In this document: positions 9,624 to 17,961 of the stretch, in pieces | Position numbering within the stretch: the stretch's first letter is position 1 | Layout: every line of letters begins with the position of its first letter | Source of the DNA: Psychroserpens sp041224425 | GTDB lineage: Bacteria > Bacteroidota > Bacteroidia > Flavobacteriales > Flavobacteriaceae | Length of the DNA stretch: 64,000 bases | Reading direction: 5' to 3' | Assembly: GCF_041224425.1 (NCBI RefSeq) | Contig: NZ_JBGFGL010000067.1 | Location: forward strand, 62,001-126,000 | The notes under the pieces: model-generated | Databases searched by the model: none | What the model saw: only the letters and a program-made list of their open reading frames with translations | Told to the model about the DNA's origin: nothing | Translations under genes and position numbers: made by a program

Positions 9624-9845
9624 ATGAAAAGAAGAGATTTCATAAAGAGAACAGGTCAGACGTTATTGATAACTTCTGTTGCCAGTATTATTGGGGTTTC
9701 TTGTAATTCATCTGATGATAGTGATGATGATGGAATGTTCAATGATGGTTATTATGATGATGGCTATTATGACGACGGTTATTACGATGATGGTTACTAC
9801 GATGATGGATATTATGACGATGGCTATTATGATGGCGGTTATTAA
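9624..9845 (+). CDS. Small Tat-type lipoprotein with DGYYD repeats
   Basis: 73 residues. The N-terminus MKRRDFIKRT fits a twin-arginine signal and is followed by a hydrophobic segment and the lipobox GVSC (Cys27), so it is probably exported folded and lipid-anchored. The mature part is almost only Asp, Gly and Tyr: an acidic linker, then DGYYD six times without interruption (residues 41-70). No known domain. It is flanked by its own -7 element and a terminator, so it is a separate transcription unit, with two glycosyltransferases just downstream. Function unknown; metal binding or serving as a modified surface peptide are only possibilities. Confidence 0.7.
   Translation: MKRRDFIKRTGQTLLITSVASIIGVSCNSSDDSDDDGMFNDGYYDDGYYDDGYYDDGYYDDGYYDDGYYDGGY
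9744..9833 (+). repeat. Six in-frame 15-bp repeats encoding DGYYD
   Basis: Six consecutive 15-base units of the form GATGRYKRYTATTAYGAY encode DGYYD. Synonymous third positions differ between units, so the array is not freshly expanded. Copy-number change would keep the reading frame. Confidence 0.85.
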
Positions 9846-9888
9846 GTCCGAGTTACTTTAATTTTAAAATATTTTACATTTTTTGAGC

Positions 9889-9925
9889 TTCCTTTTTATC
9901 ATCAGTGTTAAAAAGGAATTTTTTT
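9889..9925 (+). terminator. Rho-independent terminator after the DGYYD gene
   Basis: TTCCTTTTTA (9889-9898) pairs perfectly with TAAAAAGGAA (9909-9918) around a 10-base loop and is followed by seven T. It ends 13 bases before the next start codon. Confidence 0.8.
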
Positions 9926-9938
9926 ATAATATTGTTTT

Positions 9939-11114
9939 ATGTCTTTAGGCAATTCTTATTCCAATTCCTCAATTTTAGTATACAAGAGTTATGGTGGTAT
10001 CGGAGATATTTTCTTCACCCTTCCATCCCTATACATGTTAAAACAAAAATTCAATAAGGTTACTTATGCCACACAGCCAAGGCTAGTTCATCTATTTTCT
10101 AAACATCTTGACGGTATTGAAGTTGTTAGTGAAGATGAGGTTGATGAGTCTCTGTATGATGAGGTCATTGAATTGGGTAACTATCCAAAGTTCAGTAATG
10201 ATTTAGAAAAGCAGCCTCAAATTACGTATCACACTCACAAAAAGGTAAAACAGCATGCTATCGAACATTACAAGGATGGCATCATTTCTAAATTTCCAGA
10301 TATTGTAAAGAGTAATGAACGATACCCTTATTTTGAGCAAATAGAAACGGATGAGCTGTATTATACGGTTCATCCAGGAGCTGGATTTTTACTCAAAGCT
10401 TGGCCTGTGGAATACTATGCAAGGCTTATCGAAATTATTCACGATAAGTTTCCAGAGTTAAAGGTTAAAATTATCATTGGTCCAAACGACCCAAATCCAG
10501 AATCGCTTTTTTCTTCTGAAAATTTGAAATATGAATTAATAACTGGCGATATTGATGAGGTTGCTGAAACCGTTTCAGGAGCATTTTTTCATATTGGTAA
10601 CGATGCTGGAATGACCCATTTAGCAGGAGCTTTCAATATCCCAATTTTAACCATTTACGGTCCTACAGGTCCTGGATCTTGGGGTGCTTTTTCAGAGCAT
10701 GTGGAACTCATTTGGGGAAAACGAGGCAATTGTGGACAACGATGCAATTATAATGTGATTTTAGCTTGTGAGGATCGTGTATGCTTGAATAATGTCTCAC
10801 CTCAAAAAATGATGTTTTTATTGTTGCGATTACTAAAACGAATTGGGACGCAACCAAGCTTTGTTTTTCAATTAAATCCAGATTTTGATTATACCATGGA
10901 TGATAAGGCTGTTATATTCAAAAGTAAGGATAACGAATACCTTATTGATATTCATGATAGTAAAAGCTATCAATTTATTGAAGAAAATCTTCAAGAGAAT
11001 ACCATTGATACAGAACACATGCCTAAACAATTCATGGAGATTTTTGACGCTTTAATACAGTTGGAATTATTTGAGCCTTTACCTAAAATATTAGCCTTAA
11101 AACATAGTCTTTAA
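9939..11114 (+). CDS. Glycosyltransferase family 9 (heptosyltransferase-like)
   Basis: 391 residues. The N-terminal YGGIGDIFFTLPSLYML and the C-terminal GT9 signature IGNDAGMTHLAGAF...IPILTIYGPT are those of ADP-heptose:LPS heptosyltransferases. The C-terminal 100 residues extend beyond the core and include a Cys-rich stretch (CGQRCNYNVILACEDRVC) that could bind metal. It is followed after 2 bases by a second glycosyltransferase, so the two form an operon. The acceptor is not known; surface polysaccharide or glycoprotein are both possible. Confidence 0.82.
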   Translation: MSLGNSYSNSSILVYKSYGGIGDIFFTLPSLYMLKQKFNKVTYATQPRLVHLFSKHLDGIEVVSEDEVDESLYDEVIELGNYPKFSNDLEKQPQITYHTHKKVKQHAIEHYKDGIISKFPDIVKSNERYPYFEQIETDELYYTVHPGAGFLLKAWPVEYYARLIEIIHDKFPELKVKIIIGPNDPNPESLFSSENLKYELITGDIDEVAETVSGAFFHIGNDAGMTHLAGAFNIPILTIYGPTGPGSWGAFSEHVELIWGKRGNCGQRCNYNVILACEDRVCLNNVSPQKMMFLLLRLLKRIGTQPSFVFQLNPDFDYTMDDKAVIFKSKDNEYLIDIHDSKSYQFIEENLQENTIDTEHMPKQFMEIFDALIQLELFEPLPKILALKHSL

Positions 11115-11116
11115 AC

Positions 11117-12499
11117 ATGCATTATCTCGAAAATGTCACACTTTTAGGAATAGACTGTATTGATATTGATCGCTTAATATTCGCAGCAGATGTCTCAGAA
11201 AAATACATCAAGTTCAAAACGGTTAAACTTTTAACCCATTTGGACTCTTCAGATGATCGAATTGTAAAAATTCCTAAGATAGATACCATTGAAGCGTATA
11301 GTGAATTTATGATAAAGCATTTAGATACATATGTCGATACTGATTTTGTCTTAACTATCCAATATGATGGATTTATTGTGAATCCTGAACAATGGAAGCA
11401 AGAATTTCTTCAATATGATTATATTGGTGCACCTACAAAATGGGGAATGGGAAATGGCGGATTTAGCCTTAGGTCAAAAAAATTATTGCAATTACTTTCC
11501 GAAGACGACCATATCACATTTGTGCATCCAGAAGATATTCGAATTTGTAGAACTTACCGATCATATCTTGAAAGTAAAGGTATTAAATTTGCTCCTTTAG
11601 AGTTAGCTCATGATTTCAGTGTTGAAAATGGGATTTGGAATCATCAATTTGGCTTTCACAATGCTGATATTTCTGCTTGGGAGATTGAAAAATTTGCAGA
11701 CTCTGTAAAGCATGCAGCATATATTTCACATCACCAAAAATATTATGTCAATACAGATATTAGACTTACCTATATTGTTCAGTTTTATCTCGAGGATAAT
11801 GAATACAATCCGATTCAAGAACTCATAGATATTTACAGTAGGTACAATCCTGAAGTGATAAAAAAAATCCATTTTGTTTTTGTTGATGACGCTTCAAAAT
11901 CTCCGATTGAAATCGCTGAGGATGTCAACCTAAATTATACATTGGTTCGTATCAATGAAGATATTCCTTGGAATCAACCAGGAGCTAGAAACCTTGGTGT
12001 GACCTTTGCCAAGTCTGAAAATATTGTTGTAACCGATTTAGATATTTTTTTTCCTGAAAACCTATTGGAAAGTCTGCTGTATTTCCATCCACCTCGAAAC
12101 TCAATTTTTAAGTTTAGAACCTTTGCGGGTTTAAAACCTGTAGATGCCCATTTTAATGTGTTTTTTATGAATAAAGAAGTGTTTCATAGAACTAATGGAG
12201 TAGATGAGGAGTTTAGTGGCGCTTATGGTCAAGATGATGTGTTTTTTTACTTTTTGCAGAAAGCTATTGGAACAAAATTCTATTTGTATAGCTATTCCAA
12301 TATCGTTCATAAAGAACATAAATATCATAAGCATACCCAACACAATCCTTTAATTAGGGATACTGCAAGAAACCTTAAAATCTTGGATCGAAAAATGAAA
12401 ATCGTTAGATCTGGAGATCGAGATCCACTTGAGGCAAGAAGTGACTTATATCTCAATTTTACATGGAAGGTTTTACAAGAAAATTTTATAGAGATGTAA
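11117..12499 (+). CDS. DUF5672 / family 2 glycosyltransferase fusion
   Basis: 460 residues with two recognisable parts. The first (about 1-200) has the DUF5672 pattern, with a conserved YDGFIVNPEQW, YIGAPTKWG and GNGGFSLRS, as in glycosyltransferase-like enzymes. The second (about 215-430) is a GT-A fold GT2 domain, with FVDDASKSP near its start, a DLDIFFP metal-binding triad and a GAYGQDDVFF acceptor region. The join suggests a bifunctional enzyme adding two sugars, or a catalytic unit plus an inactive one. It is co-transcribed with the GT9 gene. Confidence 0.75.
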   Translation: MHYLENVTLLGIDCIDIDRLIFAADVSEKYIKFKTVKLLTHLDSSDDRIVKIPKIDTIEAYSEFMIKHLDTYVDTDFVLTIQYDGFIVNPEQWKQEFLQYDYIGAPTKWGMGNGGFSLRSKKLLQLLSEDDHITFVHPEDIRICRTYRSYLESKGIKFAPLELAHDFSVENGIWNHQFGFHNADISAWEIEKFADSVKHAAYISHHQKYYVNTDIRLTYIVQFYLEDNEYNPIQELIDIYSRYNPEVIKKIHFVFVDDASKSPIEIAEDVNLNYTLVRINEDIPWNQPGARNLGVTFAKSENIVVTDLDIFFPENLLESLLYFHPPRNSIFKFRTFAGLKPVDAHFNVFFMNKEVFHRTNGVDEEFSGAYGQDDVFFYFLQKAIGTKFYLYSYSNIVHKEHKYHKHTQHNPLIRDTARNLKILDRKMKIVRSGDRDPLEARSDLYLNFTWKVLQENFIEM

Positions 12500-12549
12500 A
12501 AGTGTATAAATTTCATTAATTATACTATTGAAATTATAAAATCTACAAG

Positions 12550-12581
12550 TTGAATTTTGGGTGATGTAAGTTGTATTTTTG
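12550..12581 (+). promoter_or_regulatory. Promoter of yaaA
   Basis: TTG at 12550-12552 is separated by 21 bases from TATTTTTG at 12574-12581, a full match to the Bacteroidota -33/-7 pattern. The start codon is 20 bases further on. Confidence 0.6.
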
Positions 12582-12600
12582 AGCTATAAACATTGAACTT

Positions 12601-13359
12601 ATGAAGCTAGTATTATCTCCAGCAAAATCATTAGACTACGATACTAAACTACCAACAACGAAAACATCTGAAGCATGTTTTTTGAATGAGGCTGAACGCT
12701 TAAACAAATTGTTGAAGAAGAAATCAGCAAAAAGTTTATCGAAATTGATGCATATTTCTGATAATTTAGGTCAACTTAATTACGAACGCAACCAAGAATG
12801 GAGTCTTCCATTTACCAAAGATAATGCACGACAAGCAGTTTATGCTTTCAATGGAGATGTTTACAGAGGATTGGATGCTTACACCATTGAAACCAAAAAG
12901 CTTGACAAACTTCAAGATACGGTTCGAATCCTTTCAGGACTTTATGGTGTTTTGAAGCCTTTGGATTTGATTCAACCTTACCGTTTGGAAATGGGAACTA
13001 AATTCCCTGTAGGGAAGAATAAAAACCTGTACGATTTCTGGAAAAAGCAAATCACCCAATCCTTAAACGATGAACTTGAAGATGGTGAGTTGTTTCTTAA
13101 TCTTGCCAGTAACGAGTACTTTAAGGCTGTCGATACAAAAGCCTTGAAAGTTCCTGTTATTGATATTAAATTTCAGGAGCTCAAAAACGGTACCTATAAA
13201 ACCATCGCGATTTTCTCAAAAATAGCTCGTGGTCTTATGACACGATACATAGTTGATACAGATGCTAAGACTATTGAGGATATTAAGGGATTTGATTATG
13301 AAAATTACCGTTTCACTGAAAACTTATCATCAGAGAAGGAATTAGTTTTTACGAGATAA
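12601..13359 (+). CDS. yaaA: YaaA family peroxide-stress protein
   Basis: 252 residues, full family length, beginning MKLVLSPAKSLDY, the hallmark of the UPF0246/YaaA family. In E. coli the protein binds DNA and lowers free iron during peroxide stress. Other conserved blocks are RILSGLYGVLKPLDLIQPYRLEMG and LASNEYFKAVD. It has its own promoter and stands alone. Its stop codon touches the stop of the convergent THX gene at 13360, and no terminator could be placed between them. Confidence 0.9.
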   Translation: MKLVLSPAKSLDYDTKLPTTKTSEACFLNEAERLNKLLKKKSAKSLSKLMHISDNLGQLNYERNQEWSLPFTKDNARQAVYAFNGDVYRGLDAYTIETKKLDKLQDTVRILSGLYGVLKPLDLIQPYRLEMGTKFPVGKNKNLYDFWKKQITQSLNDELEDGELFLNLASNEYFKAVDTKALKVPVIDIKFQELKNGTYKTIAIFSKIARGLMTRYIVDTDAKTIEDIKGFDYENYRFTENLSSEKELVFTR

Positions 13360-13485
13360 TTATCCTTTTTTATTTGGGTTGATTTTATCTTCGGTTCTTG
13401 GACGCTTTTTAATCTTTGGTCGTCTTGCACCATAAGTTCCTTTGTGTATTTTTCCGCGTCTGGTTTTTTTATCTCCTTTTCCCAT
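13360..13485 (-). CDS. 30S ribosomal protein THX (bTHX)
   Basis: A 41-residue, very basic protein starting MGKGDKKTRRGKIHKGTYG and continuing RRPKIKKRPR. The start matches bTHX, the small peptide that sits in the head of the 30S subunit of Thermus and occurs throughout Bacteroidota. It is too short for usual ORF cut-offs and is easily missed. It runs convergently into yaaA with no gap. A lysine/arginine-rich composition and the invariant GKGD start support the call. Confidence 0.9.
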   Translation of the reverse strand: MGKGDKKTRRGKIHKGTYGARRPKIKKRPRTEDKINPNKKG

Positions 13486-13542
13486 AATTCATTTTGATTT
13501 TCATTAATTTACAAAAAACTACTGTTTTAATCAAGTCCATTC

Positions 13543-14214
13543 TTGTTTTTGCATAAACATCCATACGAACCATTTATCACTGAAACAACTGAGAAATTGA
13601 TAGTTGGTACTTTACCACCACCTCGATTTAGTGTTGGAGAATTATTAGAAAAAGATGTTGACTTTTGCTATGGAAGTTACTACAACTCTTTGTGGTTATA
13701 TATTGATGAAATCCATGATCTCGGATTGCGTTTTGATAATTCCTCTGAAGCGGTAGAACAGCGCAAATCGTTTTTGATAGAACATAAAATAGGTGTTTGC
13801 GACATTGTTGATAGTGCTTATCGAGAAAAAATCGATGCTTCCGATTTGGGAATGACAGAAGTCACCTTGAGAGATATTATGGGCTATTTAAAGATCTATC
13901 CAAACATTCATACACTTTTGTTTACGGGAGGAAACAGTAAAAATGGACCTGAGTATTTTTTCCGAAGACATTTGAAATCCTATAAACTAAAACTAGAACT
14001 TGTTTCTAATGAAGTTCCAAGAATTCATCAATTTAAAATGAGAGATAACGATATAAAGAAAGATAGGTTGATTACCACAGTATCATTGACGTCGGTTTCT
14101 GGGGCAGCAAATATATCGATTAGTAGGTTGCCATTGTACAGACAATTAAAGGCAAAAAACCCAAAGTTCAATACTTTTGATTTTAGATTACTTCAGTATC
14201 GAGAGTTTTTTTGA
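13543..14214 (+). CDS. Uracil-DNA glycosylase superfamily protein
   Basis: 223 residues from a TTG at 13543; no ATG is near, and family members usually start with a short M-x-x-HKHPY sequence, which fits here. The HKHPYEPFI start and the IVGTLPPPRF strand followed by a Tyr/Ser segment (FCYGSYYNSLW) resemble the uracil-DNA glycosylase-like fold, where GTxPP precedes the active site. Whether it excises uracil is unproven. It converges on the small membrane protein gene with 3 bases between the stop codons. Confidence 0.65.
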   Translation: MFLHKHPYEPFITETTEKLIVGTLPPPRFSVGELLEKDVDFCYGSYYNSLWLYIDEIHDLGLRFDNSSEAVEQRKSFLIEHKIGVCDIVDSAYREKIDASDLGMTEVTLRDIMGYLKIYPNIHTLLFTGGNSKNGPEYFFRRHLKSYKLKLELVSNEVPRIHQFKMRDNDIKKDRLITTVSLTSVSGAANISISRLPLYRQLKAKNPKFNTFDFRLLQYREFF

Positions 14215-14217
14215 GTC

Positions 14218-14385
14218 TTACTTTTTGTCTTTTTCAGAACGTTTCTTTAGGGCTAATCCAATGGCAGCTCCTAATGAAAGACCAACAGCAATCCAAATGG
14301 CTAGATTGTCTGTTGCTATTCCGATGGCAGATCCAATCGCAATCCCGAATGACATACCCAAAGGAAGGTTTTTGTCTTGTTTCAT
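14218..14385 (-). CDS. Small glycine-zipper membrane protein
   Basis: 55 residues starting MKQDKNLPLGMSFG. Two hydrophobic Gly/Ala-rich helices (GIAIGSAIGIA and IWIAVGLSLGAAIGLAL) form glycine-zipper patterns and a Lys-rich tail ends the protein. Its ATG follows the TAA of the DinB gene directly (TAAATG), so translation is coupled. Opposite-strand frames over this region are shadows. No function can be assigned; the pattern resembles small inner-membrane proteins common beside DinB-type genes. Confidence 0.7.
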   Translation of the reverse strand: MKQDKNLPLGMSFGIAIGSAIGIATDNLAIWIAVGLSLGAAIGLALKKRSEKDKK

Positions 14386-14871
14386 TTATGTAATTGTATT
14401 GGTTAGTTTTTTTATTAGCGCTATTTGACCAAAATGATAATAGCTATGTTCAATCAATCCTTCAATGTTTCTAGCATAGGTTCCATATTTTTCATCTACA
14501 AAAGTTGAATTTAATTGCGCTTCCGTCAATTTTTCAACATGATTGGCAAATAATTCGGCATTAGAGAATAAATTTTGTCGCATTTGCACCCATTCATTTT
14601 CAGATTCAATTTGAGGGGAATCAAAACTATACTGATCTTTAATACTTAAAGGTCCTCCATTAAAAACCTGTAAGATACCTTCAAGATAATAATTAATATG
14701 GAATGTAAGTTTGGCAATGGTATTCAATGTCTCTACTTGATAGGACGCTTGTTTGAAATCCACACCGCTTAATAGCAACTTGTAATTGGTTCCCGCAATC
14801 CAAGTTCCGTTTAAGAATAATTCCCTTAAGCGATTTGCTAATTGTTTCGATGTAGTCATAAGCGTATTCAA
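14386..14871 (-). CDS. DinB-like four-helix protein
   Basis: 161 residues. The arrangement is that of the DinB/DUF1572 fold: an early LANRLRELFLNGTWIAG, a conserved His in LTFHINYYLEGIL and a second His pair in HSYYHFGQIALIKK, which form a metal site in related thiol-transferase-like proteins. Met5 is an alternative start. Substrate unknown; several family members are bacillithiol-dependent transferases, and bacillithiol synthesis is encoded here (bshA at 52162), but a link is inference. It is followed directly by the 55-residue membrane protein. Confidence 0.75.
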   Translation of the reverse strand: MNTLMTTSKQLANRLRELFLNGTWIAGTNYKLLLSGVDFKQASYQVETLNTIAKLTFHINYYLEGILQVFNGGPLSIKDQYSFDSPQIESENEWVQMRQNLFSNAELFANHVEKLTEAQLNSTFVDEKYGTYARNIEGLIEHSYYHFGQIALIKKLTNTIT

Positions 14872-14923
14872 ACAAGTTTGATTGAAAATACAAAAAAAGA
14901 GTTAGATGTGTCATCTTTGGCTA

Positions 14924-14957
14924 TAAAAAAAGCGCAAGTCATAAGACTCGCGCTTTT
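14924..14957 (-). terminator. Bidirectional-looking terminator hairpin
   Basis: AAAAAAAGCGCAAGTC pairs with GACTCGCGCTTTTTT, with one A-C mismatch and an ATAA loop. T-runs are present for both strands, but only minus-strand genes lie upstream of it. Confidence 0.75.
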
Positions 14958-15016
14958 TTAGCTATTAATCATTAGGGATTTTTTATATAGGTGTATCATT
15001 GACACTTTCCCATATC
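14924..15016 (-). ncRNA. Candidate small RNA with own -7 element and terminator
   Basis: On the minus strand TATATTTG (15029 to 15022) is followed by about 93 bases ending in the hairpin AGCGCGAGTC-TTAT-GACTTGCGCT (one mismatch) with a long T-run. The element lies 54 bases after the Crp/Fnr stop and has no real ORF; a 13-codon frame at 14999-14958 ends just before the hairpin. The 11-mer GCTATTAATCA (14961-14971) next to the hairpin also occurs beside other terminators here. It could instead be a long 3' UTR of the regulator gene. Confidence 0.35.
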
Positions 15017-15070
15017 CGTTGCAAATATATGTTAACAGATTAATATAAAAATTGATGTATGGTAATTAGT

Positions 15071-15655
15071 CTAGTTAGAGGCTAATTCTTTTCTAATTCT
15101 ACTAAGGCTTTCGGTGGTAATACCAAGATAAGATGCTATATGATAGTTCTTTACAGACTTTTCAATATTTGGATAACGTTTTATAAATCTTAAATAACGC
15201 TTGCTAGCAGGCTGTGATAATCCTGATAGGATACGTCGTTGGAAAGCAGCAAAGGCTCTTTCTAGTTTAACTCTAAAAAAAGATTCAACTTTAGGGATGC
15301 TTGAATAGAGGTATTCTTTGTCATTTTTAGAAATTCGATACAATACTGCGTCTTGAATCACTTCTATATTCATAAGTGCTTTGCTATCTGAAAAAAATGC
15401 CGTAAAATCACTAATCCACCAATCACTAATGCCAAATTGTATTGTATATTCTCTTCCTTGTTTATCAACGTAAAAGGATCTTAAACAACCATCGAGAATA
15501 TAATATTGGTAATCTACGGTATCATTAGCCTTAATGATAATATCTCCCTTTTTGTAAGTGACTTTAAAAAAAACAGATTCGATAATCTTAATTTCTTCCT
15601 CATTGAAAGTTAAGTCCTTAAAGATTTTCTTTATGACAGAGTTATCAGAACGCAT
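15071..15655 (-). CDS. Crp/Fnr-family transcription regulator
   Basis: 194 residues. A cyclic-nucleotide-binding-like beta-roll (about 20-120, with the YYILDGCLRSFYVDKQGREYTIQFG stretch broken here for length) leads through a long helix to a short winged-helix domain whose recognition helix is IASYLGITTESLSRIRKEL. No cysteines for an Fe-S cluster are seen, so it is not an Fnr-type oxygen sensor. Its ligand and targets are unknown. It stands alone, with about 290 bases to htpG upstream. Confidence 0.88.
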   Translation of the reverse strand: MRSDNSVIKKIFKDLTFNEEEIKIIESVFFKVTYKKGDIIIKANDTVDYQYYILDGCLRSFYVDKQGREYTIQFGISDWWISDFTAFFSDSKALMNIEVIQDAVLYRISKNDKEYLYSSIPKVESFFRVKLERAFAAFQRRILSGLSQPASKRYLRFIKRYPNIEKSVKNYHIASYLGITTESLSRIRKELASN

Positions 15656-15884
15656 CTAAAGGTAAAAGGTTGATTTCCAATTAAGATAAGCATTCGTTAT
15701 GAAATCACCAATAAGCTTCGACGAGAATTCTTAAAAATTAGTTGAGTAGCTTTTTAGGAAGGATTTTCATATCTATTACCTTTAACGAAATCTTTGTCAA
15801 GAATAGTTTTGCAACCTGGTAATGAATTATCAAATACGGTTGATTCTTCTGCTTTGTTTGTTATGAAATGGATAGGTTTGAAAT
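15656..15884. other. Gene-poor intergenic stretch before htpG terminator
   Basis: No gene of credible length was found. A minus-strand frame of about 50 codons (15903 down to 15754) has protein-like composition but no start codon and no recognised homologue. No repeat of note. Confidence 0.5.
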
Positions 15885-15912
15885 AAAAAACCACCTTGAA
15901 TTTTCAAAGTGG
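15885..15912 (-). terminator. Rho-independent terminator of htpG
   Basis: On the minus strand CCACTTTGAA pairs with TTCAAGGTGG (one wobble) and six T follow. It lies 34 bases after the htpG stop. Confidence 0.8.
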
Positions 15913-15945
15913 CTTTTAGAAGTTTCGAAATAACTAGTATTTCAA

Positions 15946-17853
15946 TTATTTGATCATATCATAGCTACGCTTGATAAAATTGGTGAGCTCTTCACCTTTA
16001 AGTAATCCTTGAGACAAACGCGCCAAGTCTAAACTTTGGTTAATCAAGCGTTCTTGTTTTTTCTTGGTTTTTGTGTTTAGTATTTCACTAACCAATTCAG
16101 AATTTGTATTGACCACCAAATTGTACATTTCTGGCATATTTCCCATGCCGAACATACCACCTCCTGTTTGCTGCATTTCCTTCATACGACGCATAAACTC
16201 AGGTTGTGTGATTAAAAATGGAGAGGCATTGCTGTCCATTGCTTCCAATTGCACCATGAATTTTTCTGAAGGAATGACCTCTTTCAGTAATTCGTCAAGT
16301 TTGGTTTTTTCTTCTTCAGAGAGTTTAGAAACCGACGTATCGTCTTTCTTGATTAAATTATCGATATGGTCGGCATCTACACGAGCAAATGAAATATTTT
16401 CTTTAGTTGATTCCAGTTTTTGCATCAAATGGCTCACAATTGGAGAATTCAATAATAAAACCTCATAGTCTTTAGCTTTTGCGGCTTCAATATAAGCATG
16501 CTGAGCATCGGTATCTGAAGCGTAAAGAATCACCAATTTGTCATCCTTGTCAGTTTGTTTCGCTTTGATTTTGTTGTATAACTCCTCATAGGTAAAGTAT
16601 TTACCATCAACAGTTGGGTACAGTGCAAAGGCATCTGCTTTTTCAAAGAATTTCTCTTCGGAAAGCATTCCGTATTCAATTACAATTTTTATGTCGTCCC
16701 ATTTCTTTTCAAAATCTTCGCGATTGTTATTGAATAACGATTTCAATTTATCGGCAACCTTACGTGTAATGTACGATGAAATTTTCTTAACTGCTCCATC
16801 TGCTTGTAAGTAACTACGAGAGACATTTAACGGAATGTCTGGAGAATCGATAACACCACGTAGCATGGTTAAGAATTCAGGGACTATACCTTCCACATTA
16901 TCGGTTACAAAAACCTGGTTTTGATACAATTGAATTTTATCCTTCTGAATGTTCAAATCGTTGGTCATCTTAGGGAAATATAAGATTCCAGTTAAATTGA
17001 ACGGATAGTCCACATTTAAATGAATATGGAATAAAGGTTCCTCAAATTGCATTGGATACAATTCCCTGTAGAAGTTTTTATAGTCCTCATCTTCTAAATC
17101 TGTTGGTTGCTTAGTCCAAGCTGGATTCGGATTATTGATGATGTCATCAACCGTAATTTTTTTGTGAGGCTCTTTGGTTTCCTTGCCATCCTTGTCTTTA
17201 ATCATTTTTGGCTCAAACTCAGGATCATTGATTTCCTTCGTTCCAAATTTGATAGGAATAGGCATGAACTTGTTATATTTCATCAACAGTTCACGAATCT
17301 TGCCTTCATCCAAGAATTCTTCAGAGTCCTCAGCTACATGGAGAATAATTTCAGTACCTCGTTCTATCTTGTCGGCTTTTTCCAAAGTAAATTCTGGTGA
17401 GCCATCACAAGTCCAATGTGCTGCTGGTTCATCTTTAAACGATTTGGTAATGATTTCTACTTTATGGGCAACCATAAATGCAGAATAGAATCCCAATCCG
17501 AAATGACCAATGATTCCAGCGTCTTTGCCTGCATCCTTATATTTGTCTAAAAATTCCTCAGCACCTGAAAACGCAATTTGGTTGATGTATTTTTCAACTT
17601 CATCAGCAGTCATACCAACACCTTGATCGATAATATGGATTTGTTTAGCATCCTTGTCTATTTTCACTTCAATAATAGGATTTCCATAATCTACTTTGGC
17701 TTCTCCCAATCGCGTTAGATGTTTTAGCTTCAAAGTTGCATCTGTAGCATTACTAATTAATTCACGTAAGAAAATTTCGTGATCGCTGTATAAGAATTTT
17801 TTAATGAGCGGAAAAATATTTTCAACCGATACATTAATGTTTCCTTTTGTCAT
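15946..17853 (-). CDS. htpG: Molecular chaperone HtpG (Hsp90)
   Basis: About 635 residues from the ATG at 17853 (MTKGNINVSVENIFPL), preferred over the in-frame ATG 30 bases upstream because all HtpG proteins begin in this way. Motifs: the ATP-lid region ELISNATDATLK, DQGVGMTADEV, IGHFGLGFYSAF and the middle-domain SRSYLQ. It is an ATP-dependent chaperone dimer in the cytoplasm. It has a solo terminator at 15885 and is divergent from fabH, with candidate regulatory sequences in the gap. Confidence 0.95.
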   Translation of the reverse strand: MTKGNINVSVENIFPLIKKFLYSDHEIFLRELISNATDATLKLKHLTRLGEAKVDYGNPIIEVKIDKDAKQIHIIDQGVGMTADEVEKYINQIAFSGAEEFLDKYKDAGKDAGIIGHFGLGFYSAFMVAHKVEIITKSFKDEPAAHWTCDGSPEFTLEKADKIERGTEIILHVAEDSEEFLDEGKIRELLMKYNKFMPIPIKFGTKEINDPEFEPKMIKDKDGKETKEPHKKITVDDIINNPNPAWTKQPTDLEDEDYKNFYRELYPMQFEEPLFHIHLNVDYPFNLTGILYFPKMTNDLNIQKDKIQLYQNQVFVTDNVEGIVPEFLTMLRGVIDSPDIPLNVSRSYLQADGAVKKISSYITRKVADKLKSLFNNNREDFEKKWDDIKIVIEYGMLSEEKFFEKADAFALYPTVDGKYFTYEELYNKIKAKQTDKDDKLVILYASDTDAQHAYIEAAKAKDYEVLLLNSPIVSHLMQKLESTKENISFARVDADHIDNLIKKDDTSVSKLSEEEKTKLDELLKEVIPSEKFMVQLEAMDSNASPFLITQPEFMRRMKEMQQTGGGMFGMGNMPEMYNLVVNTNSELVSEILNTKTKKKQERLINQSLDLARLSQGLLKGEELTNFIKRSYDMIK

Positions 17854-17902
17854 GATATATGTGTTTTTAAAAATTGTATTCAATGTTCACTTTATGACAA
17901 AA

Positions 17903-17961
17903 AAAGTACCAACTCTTAGAAAGTGACAAACTGACATTTTTTAACTATTATGCATGCATAA
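17903..17961. promoter_or_regulatory. Divergent htpG/fabH control region
   Basis: Two features stand out: the 14-base perfect palindrome TTATGCATGCATAA (17948-17961), and closely spaced GACA half-sites on the htpG side (AGTGACAAACTGACA, about 17922-17936). Both are possible operator sequences. Neither is matched to a known regulator. Confidence 0.35.

Noticed and set aside
15754..15903. Minus-strand frame of about 50 codons with protein-like composition (FYFKPIHFITNKAEESTVF and on) between Crp/Fnr and htpG
   Set aside because: It has no start codon, overlaps the htpG terminator hairpin and matches no family known to me; a decayed gene end is possible but unsupported.
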